From positions 1 to 13,531 of the forward strand of contig JAJRCY010000007.1 in assembly GCA_028678715.1 (NCBI GenBank): a stretch of DNA of 13,531 bases, written 5' to 3'. Origin of the DNA: Methanomicrobiales archaeon. GTDB lineage: Archaea; Halobacteriota; Methanomicrobia; Methanomicrobiales; JACTUA01. Position 1 is the first letter of the stretch; every line of letters begins with the position of its first letter. A program made the translations under genes and the position numbers. Positions 1-7,822 of the stretch are shown one piece after another. The notes under the pieces are model-generated. The model saw only the letters and a list, made by a program, of their open reading frames with translations. It did not search any database and had not been told where the DNA came from.

Positions 1-1095
1 CACCTCGGCCCGGGGCACCACGTCGCCGTCGGGGAAGACGATGGGGTGGGCGGTGAAGTAGGCCATGAGCGCCAGGGTGGCGAGGATCCCGAGGAGGATG
101 CCTGCCGCCGAGATGGCAAGCACCTGGAAAACATAGCTCCCCACGATGATGTCCCACCGGATCCCGATGGCCTTCAGGATGCCGATCTGCCGGCGCTGGT
201 TGATGGCCTTGATGGTGACGACGATGCTGATGACGACCACGGCGATCACGAGACTCACGAGAGCGGCGATGGTGTTGATGATGTCGAAGGACTCAATGGA
301 CTGCTCGACTGCGAGCGTCATGGCCTCCCGCCAGGTCTTCACCTTCTCCTGCACGCCGTAGAGGAGGAGGTTCTGCTTCACCTGCTCCAGGGGGGCGGTC
401 CCGTCGGTCCGGACCAGGACCTCCGTGGCCTGGTCCTGGGCCGCCCCCAGGACCGACTCCATCTCGTCCCAGGAGACAAAGACCGTGTAGTCGGCCAGGT
501 AGGACTTGGTGGTGAAGATCCCCTTGATCCGGTATTCCCGGACCACCCCGTTGCTGTACGCCACCTCGATGGAGTCGCCGACGCGCGCGCCCCCCAGGGA
601 TTCAAAGAAGTCCAGCCGCTCGTCCTCGTTCCCGGCCACGAACTGGCCGATCATGATCTGGCCCAGGTCCCCGGCCCCCAGGAAGTCCCCCTCGCTCATC
701 TTCTCGTGGATTTTCGTCACCTCCACCTCGTCCCGGGGGCGGAAGGCGACCACCGGCATGGAGAGGGACTTGGACTTGCGGGAGAGGGTGGCGCCCAGGG
801 AGTAGCGGGCCGAGGCCCGGGCCACCCCCGGCACCCGGTTCACCCGGGCCACCAGGGTATCCGCGTCCTCGATGAACCGCTCGTCCCCCGAAGGCTCGAT
901 GACGATCTCCGAGGTCTGGTAGTCCCGCAGCTGGGACATGAAGAGGTCCATGGAGCCACTGATGATGGAGGGGAGGAGGATCATGTTGGTGAAGACGAGA
1001 GCAATGATGGCGCAGTTTAAGATCACCCCTCCCGTGCCCCCCCGCCGGAGAGACCGCGAGGCCAGGAACGCCGAGACCCGGATCCGCTCACGCAT
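1..1095 (-). CDS. FtsX/MacB-like ABC transporter permease (C-terminus cut by window edge)
   Basis: An integral membrane permease of the MacB/FtsX/LolC family; 365 residues are visible and the reading frame is open to base 1, so the C-terminus is missing. After a short basic N-terminus (MRERIRVSAF) there is one membrane segment (about residues 24-46), a large extracytoplasmic domain of about 225 residues of MacB periplasmic-core type, then a second membrane segment (about 271-296). The family signature INQRRQIGILKAIG (about 298-311) follows, then a third segment (about 317-347); the usual fourth helix would lie outside. The ATG at 1095 overlaps the TGA of the upstream secreted-protein gene by 8 bases, indicating translational coupling. 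Family members work with an ATPase to export substrates or transmit force across the membrane without forming a classical channel. No ATPase is visible; it probably lies to the left. The substrate is unknown. The family call is secure. Confidence 0.9.
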   Translation of the reverse strand, partial: MRERIRVSAFLASRSLRRGGTGGVILNCAIIALVFTNMILLPSIISGSMDLFMSQLRDYQTSEIVIEPSGDERFIEDADTLVARVNRVPGVARASARYSLGATLSRKSKSLSMPVVAFRPRDEVEVTKIHEKMSEGDFLGAGDLGQIMIGQFVAGNEDERLDFFESLGGARVGDSIEVAYSNGVVREYRIKGIFTTKSYLADYTVFVSWDEMESVLGAAQDQATEVLVRTDGTAPLEQVKQNLLLYGVQEKVKTWREAMTLAVEQSIESFDIINTIAALVSLVIAVVVISIVVTIKAINQRRQIGILKAIGIRWDIIVGSYVFQVLAISAAGILLGILATLALMAYFTAHPIVFPDGDVVPRAEV

Positions 1096-2365
1096 CCCGG
1101 CGGGTCCCCCTGCGGGTCAGGAGATAGTAGGCGCCCAGGCCGGCCGCCGCCAGGGCAAGGACTGCGACGAGAACGAGGGCGGTGGCATCGGACTCCTCCA
1201 CCCGCAGCGTGACCGGCTCCTCCAGGAACCGGGTCCCGAAGTCGTCGCGGTACGTGACGTTCAGGATGCCCGGTATCTCCCCTGCACGGTCCGCTTCCAG
1301 GGAGAAGACGGCCGGCGCATCGTTGCCGGGCTTGATGGTGCCCACAAAGACCTTGGTGGTACCATGGAGGGGGATCTCCAGGGTGGCGGAGGTGGACTTG
1401 GCGTCGCCGGTGCCCGCATTCTCCACCCGCACCACCAGCTCCACCCGGTCGCCCCGAGCAATGGAAGCCGGCGTGGTCTTCAGGGAGGAGACGGCGAGAT
1501 CCGCCTTCCCCCGCACGTCTGCCGTCACCTCGGCCTGATCGGTCCGCCGGGACCCGTCCAGCATCGTGTACGTGATCGCCACCGCCACGTCATGGATACC
1601 GGGCTCCGCCTGCATCCCCGCCAGGAGGAGGAGCGGGAAGGTGACGTGCTCGCCGATCCCCAGCCGCTCGAAGTGGAAGGTCCCGCCGCCCGTGGGGGCG
1701 ATCCCTCCCCCGTCCCGCTCCACCCGGAGGGTGATGTCCGTGGCAGTGCTGGCCCCCTCATTGGAGAGGGTGAGGATCATGTCGCCGGTCTCGCCAGGGG
1801 GCAGGTATCCCGGCCGTTCCTGGGAGAGGACGAGAGCAGGCCGTTTCTGGGTGCCCACGTCCAGGTTCACCACCACCGGGATGGGGTAGAAGAGGGGATC
1901 CGCATCCTGGACCGAGACATGGAGCACCGGGAAGAAGACGCCGCTCTTCGCCGGCGCCTGGATCAGGAAGGTGAGGTTCACCGACTGCCCCGGCCCCAGG
2001 GGCCCCGCGAACTGGGAGTTCCCGGCCAGCACCTGGATGTCATTCCTGCCGTTCAGGTACACGCTCCCCACCACCGCGCTGACGTCGGTCACGGACGAGA
2101 CGGTGGTGCCCAGGGATGCATACGTGGAGGTCTCGGTGCTGGTGGCACCGGTGGCGGTATTCGCGAGCGTGACGGTGACGAGCCCCTTCTCCCCGGGGAT
2201 CAGCACCGCAGGGCTCACATGGCTGGCCGAGACGATCACCATGGGAGCTGCGGCACAGGTTGGGGTGATCCATGCCAGGGCCAGGAGCAGGAGGAGCGCG
2301 GCAGCGGGGTGCCACCTTCCTCTGCATGGACGGGGGCTTTGGGGGACGGTGCGGGCCATGATCAT
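1088..2365 (-). CDS. Exported, membrane-anchored CARDB/COG1361-type protein
   Basis: A surface protein of about 425 residues. The N-terminus has an arginine-containing n-region, a hydrophobic core (AAALLLLLALAW) and a likely signal-peptidase site after TCAAA. The body is beta-rich and looks like three consecutive CARDB/NEW3-like domains, with recurring phrases such as ILTLSNEGASTATDI and LVVRVENAGTGDAKS that mark the COG1361 'S-layer domain' group. A final membrane helix (ALVLVAVLALAAAGLGAYYLL) is followed by RRGTRRDA, anchoring it with a short cytoplasmic tail. In methanogens such proteins commonly neighbour MacB-like ABC permeases, and here the next gene overlaps it by 8 bases, so it is probably the extracytoplasmic partner of that permease (inference). 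Three in-frame starts compete: GTG 2368, ATG 2365 and ATG 2359. I chose 2365 because it sits about 27 bases from the TATA centre and there is no Shine-Dalgarno, as expected for a leaderless mRNA. Confidence 0.85.
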   Translation of the reverse strand: MIMARTVPQSPRPCRGRWHPAAALLLLLALAWITPTCAAAPMVIVSASHVSPAVLIPGEKGLVTVTLANTATGATSTETSTYASLGTTVSSVTDVSAVVGSVYLNGRNDIQVLAGNSQFAGPLGPGQSVNLTFLIQAPAKSGVFFPVLHVSVQDADPLFYPIPVVVNLDVGTQKRPALVLSQERPGYLPPGETGDMILTLSNEGASTATDITLRVERDGGGIAPTGGGTFHFERLGIGEHVTFPLLLLAGMQAEPGIHDVAVAITYTMLDGSRRTDQAEVTADVRGKADLAVSSLKTTPASIARGDRVELVVRVENAGTGDAKSTSATLEIPLHGTTKVFVGTIKPGNDAPAVFSLEADRAGEIPGILNVTYRDDFGTRFLEEPVTLRVEESDATALVLVAVLALAAAGLGAYYLLTRRGTRRDA

Positions 2366-2376
2366 CACTATAGTGA
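2365..2376. promoter_or_regulatory. Perfect 12-bp palindrome, candidate operator
   Basis: TCACTATAGTGA is a perfect inverted repeat. It lies between the TATA box (2389-2396) and the coding sequence and covers the predicted transcription start and the candidate start codons of the COG1361 gene. A dyad in this position is typical of archaeal repressor operators that block RNA polymerase recruitment. No regulator gene is visible nearby, so the binding protein is unknown. Confidence 0.4.
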
Positions 2377-2388
2377 CTGGGTGGTCGG

Positions 2389-2396
2389 TATTTATA
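2389..2396 (-). promoter_or_regulatory. TATA box of the COG1361-permease operon
   Basis: The minus strand reads TATAAATA, a near-perfect archaeal TATA box in otherwise GC-rich DNA. Its centre is about 27 bases from the ATG at 2365, so transcription is predicted to begin at or within a few bases of the start codon, giving a leaderless or nearly leaderless mRNA. The upstream BRE region is not a strong match. Confidence 0.7.
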
Positions 2397-2461
2397 CAAA
2401 TGCGGGTCCCGGACCGGGCCGCAACAGGAGGGCGCGGGTGGAGGAGGGAAGGATGGGGCCC

Positions 2462-5146
2462 CTACCCCTGCACCACCACCCCCATCTCGTCGATATACTT
2501 CTGGTACAGCCCCAGGTCGCCCGCGGCCAGGGCCTGCTGGGATTTGTCGTAGAGTGCAGCGATCCGGGCCAGTTTCTCTGCATCCGTCTCGCTCAGGGGG
2601 GGCTTCTCGCCGTCTGCCGGCCCGGCCCCCGTCCCGAAGATCACGTCCAGGGCTTCGGCGAGCGTCTTCTGCATGGTCAGCCGGTCGTGGTACGCCACGA
2701 TCACCCGCTGGAGCTGGGGCAGCGTGCCCCGCTCGGTGGCCTCCAGGTACAGGGGCTCGACGTAGATGATGGAGTCCTGGATGGGGATCACCAGGGTGTT
2801 GCCCCGGAGCACCGATGATCCCGCCTGGGACCAGAGGGTGATGCTCTGGGAGATCTCAGGGGTCTGGTCGATGCGGGCCTCGACCTGCATGGGGCCGTAG
2901 GTGAGCTCCTGCTTGGAGAACTGGTACACGATCAGCTTCCCGTAGAGGGGGGGATCGGACCGGGCGGCCATCCACCCGATCATGTTCTCCTTGTTCCGGG
3001 GCGTGAAGGGCAGCATCATGATGAACTCCTCGGTGGCCTCCCCGGGCAGCCTCATGATGACGTAGTATGCCTGCATCCGCTGCCGGGATCCGCGGTACAC
3101 CTCGTCAGGGATCACCCAGGCGTCCTCCCTGTTGTAGAAGACCCGGGGGTCCTTCATGTGGTAGGTGGCATAGAGGTTAGCCTGGATCTCGAAGATGCCC
3201 TCGGGATAGCGCACGTGCTCCCGCAGCTCCGGAGGCATCTCGTCAAACTCCCTGAAGAGATCCGGGAAGATCTTCCGGTACGCCCCCACCAGCGGGTCCG
3301 AGGGGTCCACCACGTAATAGGTGACGGTGCCGTCGTAGGCATCCACCACCACTTTCACGCTGTTGCGGATGTAGTTCAGGTACCGGCCGCCAAGGGAACC
3401 CACCCATACCGGGGCAGAGTAGGGGTACCGGTCGGTGGTGGTGTAGGCATCGATGATCCAGTAGAGCTTTCCCTCGGCTATCACGATGTACGGGTCAGGG
3501 TCATAGGAGAGGAAGGGGGCGATGGTGGAGACCCGGTCCCCCACGTTCCGGTGCATCAGGAGCCGGCTCTCCGGGGTGAGGGAACCCGAGACCAGGAGTT
3601 CCACGGAACCGAACCGGAGGCCGTACACGAGGCGCCTGAACCCGTCCGAGAGCGGGACGCCGCCGGTACCCGTGTAACTGGTATAGATGTTCTGCTCGCC
3701 TGCCGGGTAGTCGAACTCGTCGGTGGAGGTCCCGGTCACCGCGTAGTCCCCCGTCATCTCGCCGTAGTAGATCCGCGGCTGATCCAGCGCGATGAACGGC
3801 GATGCCGGGGGGATATCCTTCAGGTAGAAGACGGGGAGCCCTTCGTCAGTGATCTGGTCCACGGGGTTCATCACCGCGCCATACCCGTGGGTGTACACCA
3901 GGTGCGTGTTGACCCAGGTCTGGGCCTGCAGGGGGAGGTCTGCAATGTTCATCTCCCTGGCCGAGATGAGGACCTCCTTGTACCTGCCGTTGAAAAGGTA
4001 CCGGTCCACGTCAATGTCATTGAACTCGTAGTAGGTCCTGAAGAGCTGCAGCTGCTCGTAGGTGGCCTTCAGCGGCCGCCAGTCCCAGAGCCTGATGTTC
4101 TCCACCGTGGCGTTGTTGGCAGCGATATCCCGGGCGGTCAGGGTGTAGTTGACGGAAAATATCTGCTCCTGTGCCCCGTCGAGACCGTAGGCGGCAAGGG
4201 TATGCTGGATGTTGTACCCCAGGTACTCCCGTTCCAGGTTGAACTCGTCGGGTTCCACCACCAGCCCCTGCATGACGGCGGCAACCAGGGACCCGCCCAT
4301 GGCAAGGACAAGGAAGATGAGGATGCCGTAGGCAATGACCTTCACCTTCCCGGACTTCCTGGTGGCAAGAAAGGCGATGCCAATGGCGAATGCCAGAACG
4401 GCGAGGAGGGAGAGGACCGGCAGGTTCACGTGGATATCGGTGTAGCCAGCGCCGAAGACCGCGCCCGAGGCCGAGAAGACCAGGTCGTACCTGGCCAGCC
4501 AGAGCTTTGCCGCCACCACCGAGAAGATGAGAAAGAGGAGGACCGAGAACTGCGGGAGGATCTGCTCCAGGTAGAACTTCCAGTTGATGCCCCCCTCCTC
4601 CCCCTCCACGACAAACGTGGGAAGCCGTCCCCGGGAAACCCTGACACCCAGCACCCTTCCCAGCATGGTGACCCCTGCCAGCACGGCGCCGAGGATGAAG
4701 AGCGCCAGCAGGGTGTTGAGGACCAGATGGTACAGGGGGAGTTCAAAGACGTAGAAGCCCACATCAAGGCTGAAGATGGGATCAGCCACGCCAAAGGGGA
4801 CACGGTTGGCAAAGCGCAGCACCGTCTCCCAGGAACCGGCCACGGCCAGGGATGCAAAGAGACCGGCGATTCCGGCGAGGACGGCAGCCCACACCTGCCG
4901 TCCTCCCTGCCCGCCGGTGGCTCCCGCCATCGTCCGGTCGGCAAAGAAGGCGCTGGCATACAGAAACCCGGTGAAGCCGAGGAATGTCAGGAGAAAGAGG
5001 GCGATCCGGGTGGTGAGGATGGTGACAAAGACCGACCCGTACCCCACGGCGAGAAACCAGTACCAGTCGGCAAGAAGCTGCAGTACCACCAGGGACAGGA
5101 CGATCGCCGCCACAAGGGCAGCTGCCAGGATTTCGGGAGCTCTCAT
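2462..5146 (-). CDS. UPF0182 family giant membrane protein
   Basis: Full-length member (894 aa) of UPF0182 (PF03699), a conserved family of bacteria and methanogens with no established function. Seven membrane helices occupy the first third (about residues 5-27, 46-68, 84-106, 138-162, 196-216, 242-262 and 272-294). A large domain of about 600 residues, predicted outside the cell, follows. Family hallmarks are visible: DPIFSLDVGFYVFELPLYH (about 122-140), EREYLGYNIQHT with AAYGLD, NIRLWDWRPL, YYEFNDIDVDRY, WVNTHLVYTHGYGAVMNP, and PRIYYGEMT followed by EFDYP. The C-terminus ends in an Ala-rich helical tail. The start at 5146 directly precedes the first helix; a GGTGG lies 4 bases upstream as a weak ribosome site, and a T-rich TATA-like stretch is about 37 bases upstream. 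It stands between the MFS gene and the COG1361-permease pair, all on one strand but with separate promoters. The family call is very secure; function is not known. Confidence 0.95.
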   Translation of the reverse strand: MRAPEILAAALVAAIVLSLVVLQLLADWYWFLAVGYGSVFVTILTTRIALFLLTFLGFTGFLYASAFFADRTMAGATGGQGGRQVWAAVLAGIAGLFASLAVAGSWETVLRFANRVPFGVADPIFSLDVGFYVFELPLYHLVLNTLLALFILGAVLAGVTMLGRVLGVRVSRGRLPTFVVEGEEGGINWKFYLEQILPQFSVLLFLIFSVVAAKLWLARYDLVFSASGAVFGAGYTDIHVNLPVLSLLAVLAFAIGIAFLATRKSGKVKVIAYGILIFLVLAMGGSLVAAVMQGLVVEPDEFNLEREYLGYNIQHTLAAYGLDGAQEQIFSVNYTLTARDIAANNATVENIRLWDWRPLKATYEQLQLFRTYYEFNDIDVDRYLFNGRYKEVLISAREMNIADLPLQAQTWVNTHLVYTHGYGAVMNPVDQITDEGLPVFYLKDIPPASPFIALDQPRIYYGEMTGDYAVTGTSTDEFDYPAGEQNIYTSYTGTGGVPLSDGFRRLVYGLRFGSVELLVSGSLTPESRLLMHRNVGDRVSTIAPFLSYDPDPYIVIAEGKLYWIIDAYTTTDRYPYSAPVWVGSLGGRYLNYIRNSVKVVVDAYDGTVTYYVVDPSDPLVGAYRKIFPDLFREFDEMPPELREHVRYPEGIFEIQANLYATYHMKDPRVFYNREDAWVIPDEVYRGSRQRMQAYYVIMRLPGEATEEFIMMLPFTPRNKENMIGWMAARSDPPLYGKLIVYQFSKQELTYGPMQVEARIDQTPEISQSITLWSQAGSSVLRGNTLVIPIQDSIIYVEPLYLEATERGTLPQLQRVIVAYHDRLTMQKTLAEALDVIFGTGAGPADGEKPPLSETDAEKLARIAALYDKSQQALAAGDLGLYQKYIDEMGVVVQG

Positions 5147-5181
5147 GGGACCACCGTACCACTATGAGAGGGGAATGGGTT

Positions 5182-5210
5182 AAAAAAGTGCCTGCCCGGG
5201 AAAAGCCCGG
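5182..5210 (-). terminator. Hairpin plus T6 tract between MFS and UPF0182 genes (also possible UPF0182 TATA)
   Basis: On the minus strand a 5-bp stem (CCGGG/CCCGG at 5206-5210 and 5196-5200, loop 5201-5205) is followed 8 bases later by TTTTTT (5187-5182). It lies about 40 bases after the MFS stop codon, as expected for a terminator. The same T-rich stretch, read TTTTTTAACC, is about 37 bases upstream of the UPF0182 ATG and may serve as its TATA-like element. Both roles are plausible; neither is proven. Confidence 0.4.
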
Positions 5211-5247
5211 AGAGATCCCGGGACCGGCGGGTGGCAGGGATACCCCT

Positions 5248-6756
5248 TCACGGGAGCCTGGACCCCGGGGTTCCCTCCTCCCCCTCACTGCCCATGGTGC
5301 GGCTGGCCCAGCTGAGGGGGAACCGGAGCATGTACCGGAGCCCACCGACAGTGGAGAGGTTGCGCATCTCCCGGCTCACCTGGGCGATCAGCTCGTTCAC
5401 CACCACACGCCCCTCCACCTCGCCCTCCTCGTGCACCAGGGCCAGCCGGTGGAGGGAGTAGATGCCGATGAGGAAGGCGAAGGCAAAGAAGAAGTCCCAG
5501 TACTGCAGGTCCAGGGTCTGGAGGCTGAACTGGAGGCCGGGGCTCGTCCAGTGCAGGGTCCAGGTGAGTTCGCTCGCAGCAAAGTAGTCCACAAACATAC
5601 CGCCAAGGATGGGGGCGATCCCTGCGGCAACGGAACTCGCGATGTTGATGGTGGCCAGGTACGCCGTTGCCCCGCCCCGGGGTGCCAGCCGGAGGCCGAT
5701 ATTGGCCGATGCCAGGGTGACGCCGGCGGTCGAGAGGCCCATCAGGACGTGGAGGACAACGAGGAGCGGGAACGTGAAGAAATGCTTCTCGGGAAGGGTG
5801 GTGAAGGTCCAGCCCAGGATGCAGATCATGAAGAGGGGGCCCGAGACCCTGAGCACCGATTTGTTGCTGAACCGGTCGGAGAGGGCTCCCCACATGCGGT
5901 AGGAGAGGACGCTCACGCCCTGGCTCAGCACGGCAAGGGCGATCACGAGTGTCAGGTCATAGCCCAGGCGCTGCAGGAGGTACACGGTGAAGAACGGGGC
6001 GGCAAGGTTCACGGCAAAGTTCCATGACGCAATGAACGTGACCAGCCGGGAGAAGTTCAGGTCCGCAAAGGTGGCCCGGATCTGGCGGGCCAGGGAGACC
6101 GGGGCCTGGGGCTGCAGGCGGGGCTCGGGGATCCGGCTCAGGTAGTAGATGCCAAAGACCCCGGCCACAAACCCCCCCAGGAAGATCACCGTGTAGGCGG
6201 AGGCCGGGGGCAGGCTGCTCTCAGCCTGCCAGAGATCAATGAAGCCGCCGGCGGCAAGGGAGAGGGCGGCGCCGAGGGCGAGGGAGAGGGCCATCCGGCG
6301 CGAGAAGAAGGAGCCGAGGAGATCCTCGGGCACCAGGTCACGCATCCAGGAGCTCCAGCTGACGTGGGAGACGGCAGAGATGCAGCCGTAGCAGGTGAGG
6401 GAGAGGATCAGCGCCGCAAGCCCTGTGGCCGGGCCGAAGAGGAACGGGATGAAGGCGATGGGGATCCAGAAGAGGCGCGCCGCGATGGAGGCCCCCACGC
6501 AGATCATCCGCCGGTTCCGGAGCCGGTCCACGATGGCGATGGCAGGGATCTGGATCAGCTCGGCCAGGGGCGGGATGGCCGCGAGAAGCCCGATGATGGT
6601 GGCAGAAGCCCCCAGCTGCAGGGCAAAGGCCACGAGAAAGATCCCCCCCGTCAGGGTGACCATGGCCTGGGTGGCGAGCCCGTCGCCGATGATGGCCGAG
6701 AGCCCTGCCCGGACCTCTGCATCGGTGAGGGATTCCCTGGGCGCGAGGATGGTCAT
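5248..6756 (-). CDS. Major facilitator superfamily (MFS) transporter
   Basis: A 502-residue polytopic protein with about 12 hydrophobic segments arranged as two halves, as in MFS secondary transporters. The first cytoplasmic loop carries DRLRNRRMI after ELIQIPAIAIV, the equivalent of the MFS motif-A loop. WSSWMRDLVPEDLLGSFFSRR between helices 4 and 5 region is a phrase shared by a subgroup of poorly characterised MFS proteins. The second half repeats the pattern with ALSDRFSNKSVL. A long cytoplasmic tail after the last helix (from LVHEEGEVEGRVVVNEL) is rich in charge and probably helical. The ATG at 6756 has AGGAG about 7 bases upstream, so the start is well supported. The gene is divergent from the ICMT-like gene, with about 190 bases between them, including a weak TATA-like CTTATGC on the minus strand near 6840. 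The substrate cannot be inferred. Confidence 0.9.
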   Translation of the reverse strand: MTILAPRESLTDAEVRAGLSAIIGDGLATQAMVTLTGGIFLVAFALQLGASATIIGLLAAIPPLAELIQIPAIAIVDRLRNRRMICVGASIAARLFWIPIAFIPFLFGPATGLAALILSLTCYGCISAVSHVSWSSWMRDLVPEDLLGSFFSRRMALSLALGAALSLAAGGFIDLWQAESSLPPASAYTVIFLGGFVAGVFGIYYLSRIPEPRLQPQAPVSLARQIRATFADLNFSRLVTFIASWNFAVNLAAPFFTVYLLQRLGYDLTLVIALAVLSQGVSVLSYRMWGALSDRFSNKSVLRVSGPLFMICILGWTFTTLPEKHFFTFPLLVVLHVLMGLSTAGVTLASANIGLRLAPRGGATAYLATINIASSVAAGIAPILGGMFVDYFAASELTWTLHWTSPGLQFSLQTLDLQYWDFFFAFAFLIGIYSLHRLALVHEEGEVEGRVVVNELIAQVSREMRNLSTVGGLRYMLRFPLSWASRTMGSEGEEGTPGSRLP

Positions 6757-6942
6757 GGGGGTGCTCCTGGTTCAGCTCCCGTGCCGCCGAAAATCAGCGG
6801 GCAGGGAGCAGCACACCTTCCGGGTGGATGGGAAAGTGCATAAGAGCTTCTTCGCCAGGGAAGGATGAGACGGGGGACGTGGCCCGAACAGTAGAGGGCT
6901 GCTACAGGTGCTTTTTTTGGGAATGGGAGCGAACCGGCTACC

Positions 6943-7620
6943 ATGGAAGGCACCCTCCGTCTGAAATGGACCCTCCTGTCCCGGTTCGGCATGGGGCTCA
7001 TTGTTGCGGGCCTGATGCTGTTCCTCCCTGCCGGGTCGCTTCACTACTGGCAGGCATGGGTGTACCTGGGGGTCCTCTTTGTCCCTCTGGTCTTTGTGGT
7101 GAGGTATTTCCTGAAGAGTGATCCCGGGTTCCTGGAGAGGCGGATGAGGATCCAGGAGAAGGAGGATCCCCAGAAGCGGATCGTGGCTGCTTCCGCCATC
7201 ATCTTCCTGGCCGGGTTCCTGATCCCGGGCCTCGATTACCGGTTCGGGTGGTCAGAGGTGCCGGTACCCCTTGTCCTTGCGGCGAATGCTGTGGTGTTCC
7301 TGGGGGACTACTTCGTCTTCCTGGTCTTTCAGGAGAACCGATATGCCTCCCGCGTTGTGGAAGTGGAGGCAGGGCAGCGTGTGATCTCCACGGGTCCCTA
7401 TGCCCTGGTCCGGCACCCGATGTACCTGGGCGAGACCGTGATGTTCCTGGCGACACCCATCGCGCTCGGTTCCTGGTGGGCGCTGCCCGTCTTCCTCCTG
7501 CTGCCGGTCTTCCTGGTCTTCCGGATCCGGAACGAGGAGAAGGTGCTGGTACGGGAGCTCCCCGGGTATGCAGAATATTGCCGGAAGACGAGGTACCGGC
7601 TCATTCCCCACATCTGGTAG
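6943..7620 (+). CDS. Isoprenylcysteine carboxyl methyltransferase (ICMT/PEMT)-family membrane enzyme
   Basis: A 225-residue membrane protein with about five hydrophobic segments (about 12-31, 38-56, 80-98, 106-128 and 164-193). The C-terminal half has the family's SAM-binding and catalytic signature: STGPYALVRHPMYLGE (about 149-164) and RIRNEEKVLVRELPGYAEYCRKTRYRLIP (about 194-222, whose Glu, Tyr and Arg pattern is conserved in ICMT and PEMT). Known eukaryotic members methylate prenylated cysteine or phosphatidylethanolamine. Archaea lack the usual farnesylated substrates, so the true methyl acceptor, perhaps a lipid, is unknown. The ATG at 6943 begins just before the first helix. A GGGAG lies 13 bases upstream, rather distant, and a T7 run at about 6912-6918 could act as the TATA-like element of a very short leader. 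It is divergent from the MFS gene. Confidence 0.85.
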   Translation: MEGTLRLKWTLLSRFGMGLIVAGLMLFLPAGSLHYWQAWVYLGVLFVPLVFVVRYFLKSDPGFLERRMRIQEKEDPQKRIVAASAIIFLAGFLIPGLDYRFGWSEVPVPLVLAANAVVFLGDYFVFLVFQENRYASRVVEVEAGQRVISTGPYALVRHPMYLGETVMFLATPIALGSWWALPVFLLLPVFLVFRIRNEEKVLVRELPGYAEYCRKTRYRLIPHIW

Positions 7621-7674
7621 CATCAGCAGGCCGTGCGGGGGACTCCTGATGGGGGAGGGGAAAACGGGGGTGGA

Positions 7675-7694
7675 CGGGATCCCTCTCGATCCCG
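7675..7694 (+). terminator. Hairpin downstream of the ICMT-like gene
   Basis: CGGGATC and GATCCCG form a perfect 7-bp stem with a 6-base loop, about 55 bases after the stop codon. No T-run follows (the next bases are CTTCGTATCC), so it is a weak terminator candidate or an mRNA 3'-end stabiliser. Confidence 0.25.
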
Positions 7695-7736
7695 CTTCGT
7701 ATCCAATGGGAGATGACCGGAATGGTTTCTTCACCT

Positions 7737-7746
7737 CTTTTATAGG
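7737..7746 (+). promoter_or_regulatory. TATA box for the ferredoxin (and perhaps RNase) gene
   Basis: TTTTATAGG stands out in GC-rich intergenic DNA. With usual archaeal spacing, transcription would start near 7767, giving a leader of about 25 bases to the TTG at 7793 or about 55 bases to the ATG at 7823. Confidence 0.45.
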
Positions 7747-7773
7747 AGGAGATCGCATCGCCTGTGGGGGAGC

Positions 7774-7783
7774 GGAGGAGGGA
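7774..7783 (+). promoter_or_regulatory. Strong Shine-Dalgarno that favours a TTG start at 7793
   Basis: GGAGGAGGGA is the best ribosome-binding site in the window. It is 9 bases from an in-frame TTG (7793) but 39 bases from the first in-frame ATG (7823), which has only GGCAGG directly against it. It therefore argues for translation starting at TTG with ten extra residues (MLICGDVDGR). Confidence 0.45.
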
Positions 7784-7822
7784 TACCCCGGTTTGCTCAT
7801 CTGCGGCGATGTTGACGGCAGG

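Noticed and set aside
938..2818. 626-codon plus-strand frame spanning three minus-strand genes
   Set aside because: It crosses gene boundaries and the TATA box of the COG1361 operon, and its translation has no domain or membrane pattern; a composition artefact.
3158..5167. 669-codon open frame on the plus strand, opposite UPF0182
   Set aside because: It is antisense to a certain, full-length gene. Its translation is a low-complexity mix rich in Gly, His, Asp, Glu and Val with no family features, as expected when GC-rich codons suppress stops on the other strand.
6757..6942. Possible small gene or riboswitch between the divergent MFS and ICMT-like genes
   Set aside because: The overlapping frames here are shadows extending from the flanking genes, and I see no conserved RNA structure; the space fits two divergent promoters.
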